A stretch of DNA of 64,000 bases from an uncultured Lachnospiraceae bacterium (GCA_948473115.1 CAOKWI010000010.1:1-64000); one strand, 5' to 3'; counted from the stretch's first letter, positions 16,338 through 25,238 are shown. Notes: generated by a model from the letters alone, not told the origin. A program made the numbers and translations.

Positions 16338-18137
16338 TTACTGCGCAGCCCCCGGCGTGGCCTGGGTGAACTGTGCCATGTAAAGCTTATAGTAAGCCCC
16401 CTTCTTCTGCATCAGTTCCCTGGCGCTTCCTTCCTCCAGAATCCCCTTATTGTCGATCACAAAGATTCTGTCAGCCCTCTGGATCGTGGAGAGCCTGTGG
16501 GCGATCACAAAGGAAGTCCGCCCCGCCAGCAGCGCCTCAATCCCGTTCTGCACCAGTACCTCTGTCTTAGTGTCAATGCTGGAGGTGGCTTCGTCCAGGA
16601 TCAAAATGCCGGGCATGGAGACAAAGGTTCTGGCAAAGGCAAGCAGCTGTTTCTGTCCAACGGACAGGCCGCCGCCCCGCTCGGAAAGCTCCGTATCATA
16701 TCCCTTCTCCAGTTTCATGATAAATTCATGGGCATTCACCGCCTTTGCCGCGGCAATGCATTCCTCGTCCGTGGCGTCCAGCCGCCCGTAACGGATATTG
16801 TCCATGACCGTTCCGGTAAAGAGGAAATTGTCCTGCGTCATGATGCCCATCTGGGAGCGGAGAGAGTTCAAGGTCACTTCCTGCACGTCTTTTCCGTCTA
16901 TCAGCACATGCCCCCTGGTAGCGTTGTAAAATCTGCTGATCAGGTTGACAATGGTCGTTTTGCCTGCGCCCGTAGGCCCTACCAGTGCGATGGTCTCGCC
17001 CGGCCTGATGCGGAAAGACACATCCTCCAGCACCATGACATCAGGGGCGTCCGAGTAGGCAAAGGAAACCTGGTCAAAGACCACCTCCCCCCGTATGGAG
17101 GAGAGTTCTCCTGTGGCCTGTTCGTCCGTGATCTCCGAGGGGGTGTCCAGGACTTCAAAGACACGCTCCGCCGCCGCAAGGTTTGTGATCAGCTGCTTGT
17201 AGAAATCGCTGAGGTTCATGATGGGATGCCAGAACATGCCGATGTAGCTTCCGAAGGCCAGAAGTGTTCCCACGGACACCTGATCCGTGCCCAGTACGAC
17301 GATCCCCACATAATAGAGGGCCGCAGTGCTTAAACCCCAGCAGAAATCAATGACAGAGCCGATGGCATCGTTGATGCGGCAGGCGCTGGTGAAAGCCTTT
17401 CTGTGCTCCTCCGTAAGCTGGTAAAAGGTGTCGTCCGTTTCCTTTTCCGCGTGGAAGCTCTGAATGATGCGCATACCGGACAGATCCTCATGGACGAAAG
17501 CGTTCATGTTGGACGCCTTTTTCCGGAACAGCTGCCATCTCTTATGGGAGCGTGTCTGGATATACCAGACGCCCGCCGCCAGGAGGGGCAGGGCACCTAG
17601 GGACGCAGCCGTCAGCGCCGGACTTTTTACCAGCATGATGGCAATGACCGCGCAGATCGTGATAAAGTCGGGGATCAGGGTGGTCACGCAGTTCCCCAGC
17701 ACGTCCTTCAGGGAGTTCACGTCCCCGATGATGCGGGAGAGGATCTTGCCCGTTGGACGGCTGTCAAAAAAGTGAAAGTCCAGCGTCTGGATATGGGTGT
17801 ACAGCTCCTGCCGGATGGTCATTAAAATGCTGTTGCACACGCGGTTCATAATGTGCATCCGCAGCTTGGTAAACAGAACCATTCCGATATTCAGACCCAG
17901 GGCAAAGAGGATCAGCTTCACCAGCCCTGTGAGATTTCCCGTGCCAATGTAACCGTCGATGGCGGTCTCCACGAACAGCGGGTTCGCCAGGGACACGCCC
18001 ACGCAGAACAGCATGATACAGAGAACCAGCAGGATCTCTTTTTTATAAGCCAGAAGATAGGAGAACAGCCGCAGCAGGGTTTTTGTTTTTCCCTGTTCCA
18101 CGGTGCGCTCGTCTTCCTTAAAGGAATTAATCGGCAT
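16338..18137 (-). CDS. ABC exporter half-transporter, catalytic-site subunit (BmrD-like)
   Basis: The 599-residue protein has an N-terminal six-helix exporter domain (about 25-310) and a C-terminal ATPase: Walker A GPTGAGKTT, Q-loop MTQDNFLF, signature LSVGQKQLL and Walker B ILILDEATSSID with the normal catalytic Glu. The partner gene upstream has Asp in place of that Glu, as in heterodimeric exporters of the BmrCD type. The start is at 18137 because GGAGGTG lies six bases upstream, which gives an 11-base overlap with the partner's 3' end; the open frame continues upstream without a better site. It probably exports drugs or lipids across the membrane. Confidence 0.88.
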   Translation of the reverse strand: MPINSFKEDERTVEQGKTKTLLRLFSYLLAYKKEILLVLCIMLFCVGVSLANPLFVETAIDGYIGTGNLTGLVKLILFALGLNIGMVLFTKLRMHIMNRVCNSILMTIRQELYTHIQTLDFHFFDSRPTGKILSRIIGDVNSLKDVLGNCVTTLIPDFITICAVIAIMLVKSPALTAASLGALPLLAAGVWYIQTRSHKRWQLFRKKASNMNAFVHEDLSGMRIIQSFHAEKETDDTFYQLTEEHRKAFTSACRINDAIGSVIDFCWGLSTAALYYVGIVVLGTDQVSVGTLLAFGSYIGMFWHPIMNLSDFYKQLITNLAAAERVFEVLDTPSEITDEQATGELSSIRGEVVFDQVSFAYSDAPDVMVLEDVSFRIRPGETIALVGPTGAGKTTIVNLISRFYNATRGHVLIDGKDVQEVTLNSLRSQMGIMTQDNFLFTGTVMDNIRYGRLDATDEECIAAAKAVNAHEFIMKLEKGYDTELSERGGGLSVGQKQLLAFARTFVSMPGILILDEATSSIDTKTEVLVQNGIEALLAGRTSFVIAHRLSTIQRADRIFVIDNKGILEEGSARELMQKKGAYYKLYMAQFTQATPGAAQ

Positions 18138-19881
18138 AAATGGCACCTCCCATCTGTAATTGCCAGGTTTCATAGTAAAGCCCTTTTTGGGCTAATAATT
18201 CTTCGTGTGTGCCCCGCTCCGCGATCCGGCCGTCCTCCAGGAACAGGATCTCATCCGCATGGCATACGGCGCTGACCCGGTGGGCGATGATAATCTTCGT
18301 GGTATCCGGCAGTTCGTTCAGGGTCTGCTGGATGGCGGCTTCCGTCTCCATATCCAGGGCGGAGGTGGAGTCGTCCATCACCAGGATGGGATTTTTCTTC
18401 GCCAGGGCGCGGGCAATGCTGATGCGCTGTTTCTGGCCGCCGGAAAGTCCCACGCCCCGCTCCCCGATCACGGTGTCATAGCCGGATTCCAGCTTTTCGA
18501 TAAACTCCGAAGCCTGCGCCGCCTGGGAGGCCGTTTTCACCAGCTCAAAGTCGGTGAGGGCCTGCTTCCCCAGGCGCACGTTGTCGGAGATGGTGTCGGA
18601 GAACAGGAATACATCCTGGGTTACCACGGAAATATTTTCCCGAAGCTGCCCCAGTGACAGGCTGCGGATGTCTGTGCCATCCAGCAGGATACGCCCCTCC
18701 GTGCAGTCGTAGAGCCTCTGCAGCAGCTGTACCATGGAGGTCTTGCCGGAGCCGGTGGCGCCCATGATACCCAGGGTGGAGCCGGCGGACACATGGAAAC
18801 TGATGTCTCTTAAGATTTCTGTGTTGTCCCGCTTGAAGCCTACCTGCTCAAAGGTGATCTCACCCTTTACCTTTTCCAGCAATCTGGGCGCCTCCTCCTC
18901 GCGGATGGTGGGGGTTTCTTTGTAGATCTTTTTCAGTTTCCGGTTGGAAGCCACGGCGGAGGAGAAGCTGTTGGTAAGCCAGCCCAGCATTTCCATAGGC
19001 CACACAATATTGTTGGAGTATTCCACAAAGGCGCCCAGGGAGCCAAGGGTGAAGGGCACCCCGCCCACCGTGTCGCCCTGCATGACCATCACGCCGCCTG
19101 CAAGGAGTACGACCAGGGGCAGCAGCTTTGTGACCAGGGTGAACAGCGGATGGTATTTCACGAAGACCCTGGACTGCTTCATATTCAATTCATAATAGCG
19201 TTTGTTGTGGGAGAGGAATTTTTTAATCTCGAATTTCTCCCTGGCAAATGCCCGCACCGTGCGGACGCCTGCAAGGTTTTCCTCCGCCACAGTGTTCAAC
19301 TTGGCGTTCTCCTCGCTGATCTCATCGTAGACCTGGTCCAGCCTGCGCTCCAGGAAGAGCGCCAGGATGCCGCAGAAGATCATGGCTGCGGTGGGGATCA
19401 GGGCCAGCTTCGGGCTTAAGCGGTACATGCAGGTCAGTACCAGGGTGGTATGTACGGCCACCTCGATCAAAAGCATCCCCACATAGCTTAAGGCATCCCA
19501 GATATGGTCCACGTCCTCCTTCACCCTGGCCATCAGTTCGCCGGTGTTGTTCCTGTCGTAAAAATCCGCTGAGAGACCCTGGAGATGGCGGAACAGGTTC
19601 CGGCGCATCTGGGCGCAGATTTTGGCGCTGATGAAGTCGAACAGAAACTCCTTGGTGTACATAAACAGGCATTTTCCCAGACCTATGATGAGAAAGCCAA
19701 GCAGCAGATAGTTTAAGATCTCCAGTCGCCCGCCGGTGATCACGTCATCGATCATCAGCTTTGTGAGCTGGGGAGAGAGCATATCCAGCGCCACACCGAC
19801 GATGAGGCAGAGAATAGCCGCCAGGTATCCCCAGAAATGTTCTATGATATAGCTTGATACCTTTTTCAAAATTTTCCTCAT
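18127..19881 (-). CDS. ABC exporter half-transporter, degenerate-site subunit (BmrC-like)
   Basis: The 584-residue partner has six exporter helices, Walker A GATGSGKTS, signature LSGGQKQRISIARAL and Walker B VMDDSTSALD. The catalytic Glu is replaced by Asp, which marks the degenerate ATP site of BmrC-type heterodimers. The frame is open to 20013, but that stretch covers the attenuator tail, so the start is ATG 19881 (MRKILKKVSSYIIEHF). A TTG twelve bases further in is preceded by AGGA and is a real alternative. Expression is probably controlled by the upstream leader peptide and terminator (20002-20163). With the overlapping downstream gene it forms one exporter. Confidence 0.88.
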   Translation of the reverse strand: MRKILKKVSSYIIEHFWGYLAAILCLIVGVALDMLSPQLTKLMIDDVITGGRLEILNYLLLGFLIIGLGKCLFMYTKEFLFDFISAKICAQMRRNLFRHLQGLSADFYDRNNTGELMARVKEDVDHIWDALSYVGMLLIEVAVHTTLVLTCMYRLSPKLALIPTAAMIFCGILALFLERRLDQVYDEISEENAKLNTVAEENLAGVRTVRAFAREKFEIKKFLSHNKRYYELNMKQSRVFVKYHPLFTLVTKLLPLVVLLAGGVMVMQGDTVGGVPFTLGSLGAFVEYSNNIVWPMEMLGWLTNSFSSAVASNRKLKKIYKETPTIREEEAPRLLEKVKGEITFEQVGFKRDNTEILRDISFHVSAGSTLGIMGATGSGKTSMVQLLQRLYDCTEGRILLDGTDIRSLSLGQLRENISVVTQDVFLFSDTISDNVRLGKQALTDFELVKTASQAAQASEFIEKLESGYDTVIGERGVGLSGGQKQRISIARALAKKNPILVMDDSTSALDMETEAAIQQTLNELPDTTKIIIAHRVSAVCHADEILFLEDGRIAERGTHEELLAQKGLYYETWQLQMGGAIYAD

Positions 19882-19926
19882 TTCTGCGCTGCTTTTTGCG
19901 AATATCAAGTCTGTGGATGCAGCGCG
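19870..19926 (-). promoter_or_regulatory. GC-rich leader hairpin ending at the BmrC-like start, shared with the bceA-like gene
   Basis: Reading the minus strand, CGCGCTGC and GCAGCGC flank a loop with CCACAGACTTGATATTCGC. The last arm runs directly into GAAATGAGGAAAA at the start codon. The gene at 57048 has the same arrangement and largely the same sequence. The helix sits where it could hide or present the ribosome binding site. Confidence 0.55.
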
Positions 19927-20001
19927 GCCACAGAAAAGTGTGATAACAATCGGAATGTGACGGGCGAACTGCCATAGACACGGGGAGAGACAAGCAAAGC
20001 T

Positions 20002-20031
20002 AAAAAAGTCCATGGCAGTTTACCATGGACT
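20002..20031 (-). terminator. Attenuator terminator before the BmrCD-like genes
   Basis: On the minus strand AGTCCATGG pairs perfectly with CCATGGACT around a seven-base loop and is followed by a run of six T residues. It lies between the leader peptide stop (20077) and the exporter start (19881), so read-through is required for expression. A possible competing hairpin (AGCGGATT with AATC...CGCT, about 20036-20066) lies just before it. Confidence 0.85.
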
Positions 20032-20076
20032 CAGAACAGCGTAAATGTGGATTTAAAACAATCCGCTTTTCAGGTG

Positions 20077-20163
20077 CTAAACTTCACTGTCATATTCCGA
20101 GGTAACTGCATTTGAAGTATAATATAAAGCAACACGAGTACTCTTAGTCAACCTGTTAAACAT
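20077..20163 (-). CDS. 28-residue leader peptide upstream of BmrCD-like exporter
   Basis: An ORF of 28 codons starts MFNRLTKSTRVALYY and ends SEYDSEV. It has an excellent ribosome binding site (AAGGAGG, seven to eight bases upstream) and a -35/-10 promoter behind it. It is followed by a terminator and then by the exporter genes. In Bacillus subtilis the bmrCD exporter is controlled by translation of a leader ORF (bmrB) through attenuation in response to ribosome-targeting antibiotics. The arrangement here is the same, although I see no sequence similarity claim to make. The two adjacent Tyr codons are the only codon run visible. Confidence 0.75.
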   Translation of the reverse strand: MFNRLTKSTRVALYYTSNAVTSEYDSEV

Positions 20164-20238
20164 AGCGTTACCTCCTTCTTTCTAAATTTGCGCGTCCGCT
20201 GACTGGACTTTCGCGCGCTGCATGAATAACTATAGATT

Positions 20239-20267
20239 ACACTACAACAACTTCCATGAATTGTCAA
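20239..20267 (-). promoter_or_regulatory. Promoter of the leader/exporter operon
   Basis: On the minus strand TTGACA (20267-20262) is followed by a 17-base spacer and TAGTGT (20244-20239). The predicted transcript has an approximately 70-base 5' leader with a GCGCG-based hairpin before the leader peptide's ribosome binding site. Confidence 0.65.
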
Positions 20268-20288
20268 CCGCAAAATGAATTTTATACC

Positions 20289-21455
20289 TCATATCATCGT
20301 CTGATCCACCTCGATCACCATATAATAACTGGGGTTGTCACGCCGGATGCGCCCGCTGATGGCAGAGACCAGTTCCTCATCTTTCATGGGAAAGCCGTAG
20401 GGCACCACCACGTCGAAGATCAGGTTGGTGTGGGTGGGGCCGGTGACAATGCGGAAGTCGTGCATGGTGATCCTTTCGTCAATCTCTGCCAGATATCCCC
20501 TGACCAGTTCTTTTAACCGCATGGTTTCCTCATCCCCCACGCAGACGGGATCCATATGTATCACGGCATGGCAGTTCAGGGTGTCCCGCAGCTCGTGCTC
20601 TATGGTGTCGATAAGGTCGTGAAGCTCCAGGATATCGCCGTCCGCAGGCACTTCCGCGTGGAGAGAGATCAGTGTCCGCCCGGGACCGTAATTGTGGACG
20701 ATCAGGTCATGGATGCCAAGAATGGTCTGGTGTGCCGTGACGATATCATTTATCTGTTGGACAAATTCCCTGTCCGGTGCCTGCCCCAGCAGGGGGCTTA
20801 TGGTATCCCTGGCTGCACCGTAGCCTGACCAACAGATGAACAGTCCCACCAGAATACCGCACCAGCCGTCGATGGCCAGACCTGTGAAATGGGATACCAG
20901 CGTGGAGATCAGGACTGCAGTGGTGGCAAGGGAATCGCTGAAGGAATCGGCGGCGGTGGCCAGCATGGCGGCGGAATCCAGCTTTTTTCCCAGTGTCCTG
21001 TTATAGTAAAACATATAGCATTTTACAGAGATGGAAACAATTAAAATGATCAGGATGAGAGGGGAAAAAGCCAGTTCCTCCGGATGGATGATCTTCGATA
21101 CGGAGGTTTTCAGCAGTTCCACGCCCATCAGCAGGATGATAATGGCGACCAGGAACCCTGAGATATATTCGATCCTGCCGTGGCCGAAAGGATGGTGGGG
21201 ATCGGGTTTCTGTCCTGCCATTTTAAAACCGATCAGGGTGATGATGGAGGAACCCGCATCGGACAGGTTGTTGAAGGCATCGGCGGTGATGGCGATGGAA
21301 TTGCTGACCAGGCCGGCAAAGAATTTCCCCGCAAACAGGCACAGGTTCAGAAAAATGCCCACCGCTCCGCAGAGCACACCGTAAGCCTGGCGTGCGGCGG
21401 GATTTTTCATATCGTTATGCCCATGAAAGAGTATTTTAGCCAATAATGTAATCAT
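20289..21455 (-). CDS. Cation diffusion facilitator (CDF) metal exporter
   Basis: The 388-residue protein has about six helices and an extended C-terminal cytoplasmic domain. The metal site motif NLSDAGSS with DPHHPFGHGR in helices 2-3 and SFSDSLATTAVL in helix 5 are CDF hallmarks, so it exports Zn, Mn, Fe or Co with proton exchange. The C-terminal part (about 215-388) is longer than the usual approximately 85-residue cation efflux domain. It appears to hold the dimerisation fold (TILGIHDLIVHNYGPGRTLISLHAEV) plus a second related unit (ITMHDFRIVTGPTHTNLIFDVVV). The start is placed at 21455, with GGAG upstream; the longer open frame to 21545 has none. Confidence 0.88.
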   Translation of the reverse strand: MITLLAKILFHGHNDMKNPAARQAYGVLCGAVGIFLNLCLFAGKFFAGLVSNSIAITADAFNNLSDAGSSIITLIGFKMAGQKPDPHHPFGHGRIEYISGFLVAIIILLMGVELLKTSVSKIIHPEELAFSPLILIILIVSISVKCYMFYYNRTLGKKLDSAAMLATAADSFSDSLATTAVLISTLVSHFTGLAIDGWCGILVGLFICWSGYGAARDTISPLLGQAPDREFVQQINDIVTAHQTILGIHDLIVHNYGPGRTLISLHAEVPADGDILELHDLIDTIEHELRDTLNCHAVIHMDPVCVGDEETMRLKELVRGYLAEIDERITMHDFRIVTGPTHTNLIFDVVVPYGFPMKDEELVSAISGRIRRDNPSYYMVIEVDQTMI

Positions 21456-21555
21456 GGATAATCTCCGGTTTCTTTTTATATTTCTGCTTCTGTTTTGATC
21501 CCAAGGAACGTTATTCCAGTATAGCATATCTGAGAGAAAAGGCAACAGGTTAGTG

Positions 21556-21584
21556 TTGCAAGAGGATTGTTTTCAGTGTATAAT
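21556..21584 (+). promoter_or_regulatory. gpmI promoter
   Basis: TTGCAA at 21556-21561, a 17-base spacer and a perfect TATAAT at 21579-21584 precede the gpmI ribosome binding site by about 35 bases. A small GCAACA/TGTTGC dyad (21542-21559) overlaps the -35. Confidence 0.75.
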
Positions 21585-21637
21585 GTCTAACAGATTTGGT
21601 GATAAATGGAATGGTATATAGATAAGGAGAGAAGAAT

Positions 21638-23182
21638 ATGAGCAAGAAACCTGTAGTATTAATGATTCTTGACGGCTATGGTCTCAATGAGAAGACCGAG
21701 GGCAATGCGGTTGCCCAGGCGAAGACACCGGTGATGGACGGACTGATGAAGGAGTACTCTTTCGTGAGGGGCAACGCCAGCGGCATGGCCGTGGGACTGC
21801 CTGAGGGACAGATGGGCAATTCCGAGGTGGGGCACCTGAATATGGGTGCGGGACGCATCGTATACCAGGAACTCACCAGGATCACGAAGGAGATCCAGGA
21901 CGGAACCTTTTTTGAAAATCCTGCGCTGCTGAAAGCAGTGGAAAATTGTAAGAAGAACAACAGCGCGCTGCACCTCATGGGGCTTCTGTCCGACGGCGGC
22001 GTGCACAGCCATAATACGCATCTTTACGGTCTGCTGGAGCTGGCGAAGAGAAACGGCTTGGAGAAGGTGTATGTACACTGCTTCCTGGACGGGCGGGATA
22101 CGCCCCCTGCCAGCGGGAAGGAATATGCGGAGGCGCTGGCCGCGGAGATGGAGAAGATCGGCGTGGGCAGGATTGCTTCCGTGATGGGGCGCTACTATGT
22201 GATGGACAGGGACAATAACTGGGATCGTGTGAAGCTGGCTTACGACGCCATGACTAAGGGTGAGGGTCTTACCGCTGCCTGCGGTATCTGCGGGATCCAG
22301 CAGTCTTATGACAGGGGGGAGACGGACGAGTTCGTAAAGCCCACCCTTGCGCTGGACAACGGAAAGCCTGTGGCCACGGTTCAGGACGGGGATTCCATTA
22401 TCTTTTTCAATTTCCGCCCCGACCGTGCGAGGGAGATCACAAGGGCTTTCTGTGATGACGACTTCAAAGGCTTTGACAGAGGCGCGAGAAAGGACATTAC
22501 CTATGTCTGCTTCTCCGATTATGATCCCACGATTCCCAATAAGGAAGTGGCTTTCCACAAGGTGGCGGTGACCAACACCTTTGGCGAGTGGCTGGCGGCA
22601 AACCATATGAAGCAGGCGCGCATTGCCGAGACAGAGAAGTACGCCCATGTCACCTTCTTCTTTAACGGCGGCGTGGAGGAGCCTAACGAGGGCGAGGACA
22701 GGGTGCTTGTCAATTCCCCCAAGGATGTGGCCACCTATGACTTAAAGCCCCAGATGAGCGCTTACGAGGTCTGCGACAGGCTCTGTGAGGCCATCCGCTC
22801 CGGTAAATATGACGTGATCATTATTAACTTCGCTAATCCCGACATGGTGGGACATACCGGTGTCATGGAAGCGGCGGTCAAGGCGGTGGAAGCCGTTGAC
22901 GAGTGTGTGGGCAGGGCAGTGGAAGCCATAAAAGAGGTGGACGGCGTCCTGTTCATCTGCGCAGACCACGGCAACGCGGAGCAGCTTGTGGATTATGAGA
23001 CAGGGGATCCTTTCACTGCCCATACCACGAACCAGGTGCCGTTTATCCTGGTGAATTATGACCAGGCTTACACGCTCCGTGAGGGCGGCTGCCTGGCGGA
23101 CATTGTTCCCACGCTGATCCAGATCATGGGGAAGGAACAGCCTGCGGAGATGACCGGGAAATCCCTGCTGGTTCGTAGATAG
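21638..23182 (+). CDS. gpmI: 2,3-bisphosphoglycerate-independent phosphoglycerate mutase
   Basis: The 514-residue glycolytic enzyme interconverts 3- and 2-phosphoglycerate using two Mn ions. It starts MSKKPVVLMILDGYGLNEKTEGNAV with the metal-binding Asp, and contains the phosphoserine nucleophile in MGNSEVGHLNMGAGR, DGRDTPPASG, FFNFRPDRARE, NFANPDMVGHTG and CADHGNAEQ. Its length is typical for the family. AAGGAGAG lies before the ATG. It has its own promoter and a hairpin terminator. The other glycolytic gene in the window is eno at 29537. Confidence 0.97.
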   Translation: MSKKPVVLMILDGYGLNEKTEGNAVAQAKTPVMDGLMKEYSFVRGNASGMAVGLPEGQMGNSEVGHLNMGAGRIVYQELTRITKEIQDGTFFENPALLKAVENCKKNNSALHLMGLLSDGGVHSHNTHLYGLLELAKRNGLEKVYVHCFLDGRDTPPASGKEYAEALAAEMEKIGVGRIASVMGRYYVMDRDNNWDRVKLAYDAMTKGEGLTAACGICGIQQSYDRGETDEFVKPTLALDNGKPVATVQDGDSIIFFNFRPDRAREITRAFCDDDFKGFDRGARKDITYVCFSDYDPTIPNKEVAFHKVAVTNTFGEWLAANHMKQARIAETEKYAHVTFFFNGGVEEPNEGEDRVLVNSPKDVATYDLKPQMSAYEVCDRLCEAIRSGKYDVIIINFANPDMVGHTGVMEAAVKAVEAVDECVGRAVEAIKEVDGVLFICADHGNAEQLVDYETGDPFTAHTTNQVPFILVNYDQAYTLREGGCLADIVPTLIQIMGKEQPAEMTGKSLLVRR

Positions 23183-23201
23183 CGCAGCAGAGTCTCATAC
23201 A

Positions 23202-23230
23202 GGAGAATGCCCGGAATAAGGGCATTCTCC
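23202..23230 (+). terminator. Hairpin terminator after gpmI
   Basis: GGAGAATGCCC (23202-23212) and GGGCATTCTCC (23220-23230) form a perfect 11-base stem with a seven-base loop. The T-rich tail is weak (ACATAGATTTT). Confidence 0.65.
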
Positions 23231-23325
23231 ACATAGATTTTAGATCCATGCCGCTTCACGGCTGTGGCCGGCACAAAATTTACGTTATTTTTCATTGACC
23301 GTGAGTATAAAATGGAGTAGAAGAA

Positions 23326-23868
23326 TTGTTTAAACAGTTTGATAATCTGACGATAAGAAATGCAACTGCCGAAGATGCGGATTTGTTATCTAAATGGTGG
23401 AATGACGGTAAAATCATGGCTCATGCAGGTTTCCCGAATGGAACGGGCGAATTGTCGCAGGATATTGTTGAAAAAATTTCAAAGGATGATGATAATATTT
23501 GCAGGAGACTGATGATTGAGTATGATAAAAAACCAATCGGGGAAATGAGTTATTACAACGTTGGGAACGATACGGCTGAGATAGGAATAAAAATCTGTGA
23601 TTTTTCCAAACAGAATAAAGGTTACGGAAAAATTTTGCTGAGTATGCTGATCCATTCGCTGTTTAGGGATTTTGGGTATCAAAAAATTATACTTGATACA
23701 AACCTGAATAATATTCGCGCACAACACGTTTATGAAGAATTAGGTTTCAGCAAGGTCAGGGTAAATTATAATTCATGGAAAAACCAAATCGGGGAGTTGC
23801 AGTCTTCCGTTGATTATGAATTAGTACCGGAAAACTTTAACGATTTCTCAAAAACAGACAGGCGATAA
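23326..23868 (+). CDS. GNAT acetyltransferase, RimJ/RimL type, atypical composition
   Basis: The 180-residue protein starts with a TTG (GGAG nine bases upstream) and reads LTIRNATAEDADLLSKWWNDG, MIEYDKKPIGEMSYYNVG, KNKGYGKILLSMLIHSLF-like acetyl-CoA loop and ARAQHVYEELGFSKV-like GNAT end. The seen residues are NKGYGKILL and NIRAQHVYEELGF. These RimL-type enzymes acetylate protein N-termini, amino acids or antibiotics; the substrate here is unknown. The gene is clearly AT-richer than gpmI before it and uses A/T-ending codons, suggesting recent transfer. It probably has no promoter partner in the preceding operon, because a terminator intervenes. Confidence 0.8.
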   Translation: MFKQFDNLTIRNATAEDADLLSKWWNDGKIMAHAGFPNGTGELSQDIVEKISKDDDNICRRLMIEYDKKPIGEMSYYNVGNDTAEIGIKICDFSKQNKGYGKILLSMLIHSLFRDFGYQKIILDTNLNNIRAQHVYEELGFSKVRVNYNSWKNQIGELQSSVDYELVPENFNDFSKTDRR

Positions 23869-23904
23869 GCTTTTGGTTTTGTTTTCCGCAGGCAGGAGGT
23901 TGGA

Positions 23905-24420
23905 ATGGATATTAATCTGCAGATCACGGATATGGCAGGCGCGGTTCCTTCACATTCCGCGGTAATTGTCAATTTTGTTGCCGCCGTGCGAAAACAGCTG
24001 AGAAACAGTACCTGTTATGTCTTCTCCGATAATGTCCAGTATAGGTTCCGGACAGATGACGGTGAGGACAGGGTGGTCGTTCCGGATGCATCCATCAATT
24101 GCCGTGTAAAATCAAGGCGTGGCAATACCTTTATCGATGCCCCCCGCTTTGTGATGGAAGTATTAAGTCCGTCAACGGAGCAATATGACCGCAATGAAAA
24201 GATGGACTTATACAGACAGCAGGAAATCGAGGAATACTGGATCGTGGACTGGGAGCAGAAAAAGGTGGAAATATACCAGCTGGATTACGAGAACAATATT
24301 CCCAGGTATTATTTATGGAAAGTGGTCAGGGAGGAAAATCAGGATGAACTGAAAATAATCCATTTCCCGAATGTGAAGATTACGTTTGAGGAACTTTTTG
24401 AGGAAGTGTATTTAGATTAA
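23905..24420 (+). CDS. Uma2-family (DUF820) PD-(D/E)XK endonuclease-like protein
   Basis: The 171-residue protein has the Uma2/DUF820 pattern: VVVPDASINC supplies the first acidic residue, FVMEVLSPSTEQYDRNEKMDLYRQQEIEEYWIVDWEQKKVEIYQL gives the ExxxPST, K and EYWIVD elements. The family has a restriction-endonuclease fold; its role is unknown and it often occurs in multiple copies near mobile DNA. AGGAGG lies just before the ATG. A second Uma2 protein lies at 60973. The N-terminal half differs from that one and lacks its long lead-in. Confidence 0.8.
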   Translation: MDINLQITDMAGAVPSHSAVIVNFVAAVRKQLRNSTCYVFSDNVQYRFRTDDGEDRVVVPDASINCRVKSRRGNTFIDAPRFVMEVLSPSTEQYDRNEKMDLYRQQEIEEYWIVDWEQKKVEIYQLDYENNIPRYYLWKVVREENQDELKIIHFPNVKITFEELFEEVYLD

Positions 24421-24539
24421 GCGCAAAGGAAGGGGCAGTTCGGCCGGTTTTTCCTAAGGAACTGTGATGTTTACTTCTTTTTCGGTTTCTTGGTATATGC
24501 TGTGCAGGAAGAAACAGATACAAGAAAGGAAGCGTACAC

Positions 24540-25010
24540 ATGGAGATCAGAAGAGCGAAAAAACAGGACATGGAGGGGATTGACAGTCTGCTGAACCAGG
24601 TGCTGACGGTGCACCACAACGGCAGACCGGATTTGTTCAAGGGCAATACGAGGAAGTATACGGATGAGGAGCTGCTGGCGATCATAGGGGATGACAGCAG
24701 ACCCATTTTCGTGGGAGTGGACGATCAGGGACAGGTGCTGGGATACGCGTTCTGCATTTTCCAGCGGCATGAGAACGATAATATCCTGACGGACATCAAA
24801 ACGCTTTACATTGATGACTTGTGTGTGGATGAGTCGCTAAGGGGACAGCATATCGGGAAGCAACTCTATGAATATGTGCTGCAGTTTGCCAGGGAGCAGG
24901 GCTGCTACAATGTGACCCTGAATGTGTGGGAATGCAATCCCGGCGCCAGGAAGTTCTATGAAAGCTGCGGCTTGACGCCTTATAAGACGGGGATGGAGAA
25001 GATCTTGTAG
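24540..25010 (+). CDS. GNAT-family N-acetyltransferase
   Basis: The 156-residue protein begins MEIRRAKKQDMEGIDSLLNQV. It has the acetyl-CoA site ESLRGQHIGKQLYEYVLQFAREQG and the C-terminal WECNPGARKFYESCGLTPYKTGMEK typical of GNATs. GGAAG precedes the ATG. The neighbours are a Uma2 gene upstream and a small ORF 21 bases downstream that may share its transcript. The substrate cannot be inferred. Confidence 0.82.
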   Translation: MEIRRAKKQDMEGIDSLLNQVLTVHHNGRPDLFKGNTRKYTDEELLAIIGDDSRPIFVGVDDQGQVLGYAFCIFQRHENDNILTDIKTLYIDDLCVDESLRGQHIGKQLYEYVLQFAREQGCYNVTLNVWECNPGARKFYESCGLTPYKTGMEKIL

Positions 25011-25031
25011 CAAAGTGTGAAAGGAGAACAG

Positions 25032-25187
25032 ATGGAAGTTATGAACGAGAAAGAAATTAAAATCGTAAAGAATTCGACAATCTACGAAATTCGCTTAGCG
25101 TTTGCCAGTGGCGAGAAAGAGGAATATAAGAAAGAAGAAATCCTTGAAATGCTTGACAAAATCGCGCTTGCGAAAGAGCAGGAGTAA
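25032..25187 (+). CDS. Small charged protein of 51 residues, unknown function
   Basis: The ORF opens MEVMNEKEIKIVKNSTIYEI and ends DKIALAKEQE. It has AAGGAG eight bases before the ATG and lies 21 bases after the GNAT stop. Composition is rich in Lys and Glu, with two predicted helices at the end (KKEEILEMLDKIALAKEQE). It is too short for most gene callers. The good ribosome binding site and coding-like pattern support a real gene, but I recognise no family. Confidence 0.55.
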   Translation: MEVMNEKEIKIVKNSTIYEIRLAFASGEKEEYKKEEILEMLDKIALAKEQE

Positions 25188-25238
25188 GAACACAGACAAG
25201 GGTGGCATATGGGCTGCCCGATTTAGTAAATTTCTGGC

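Noticed and set aside
18127..20013. A longer start (20013) for the BmrC-like exporter
   Set aside because: The extra 44 residues lie in the attenuator tail and leader hairpin, and do not resemble an exporter N-terminus.
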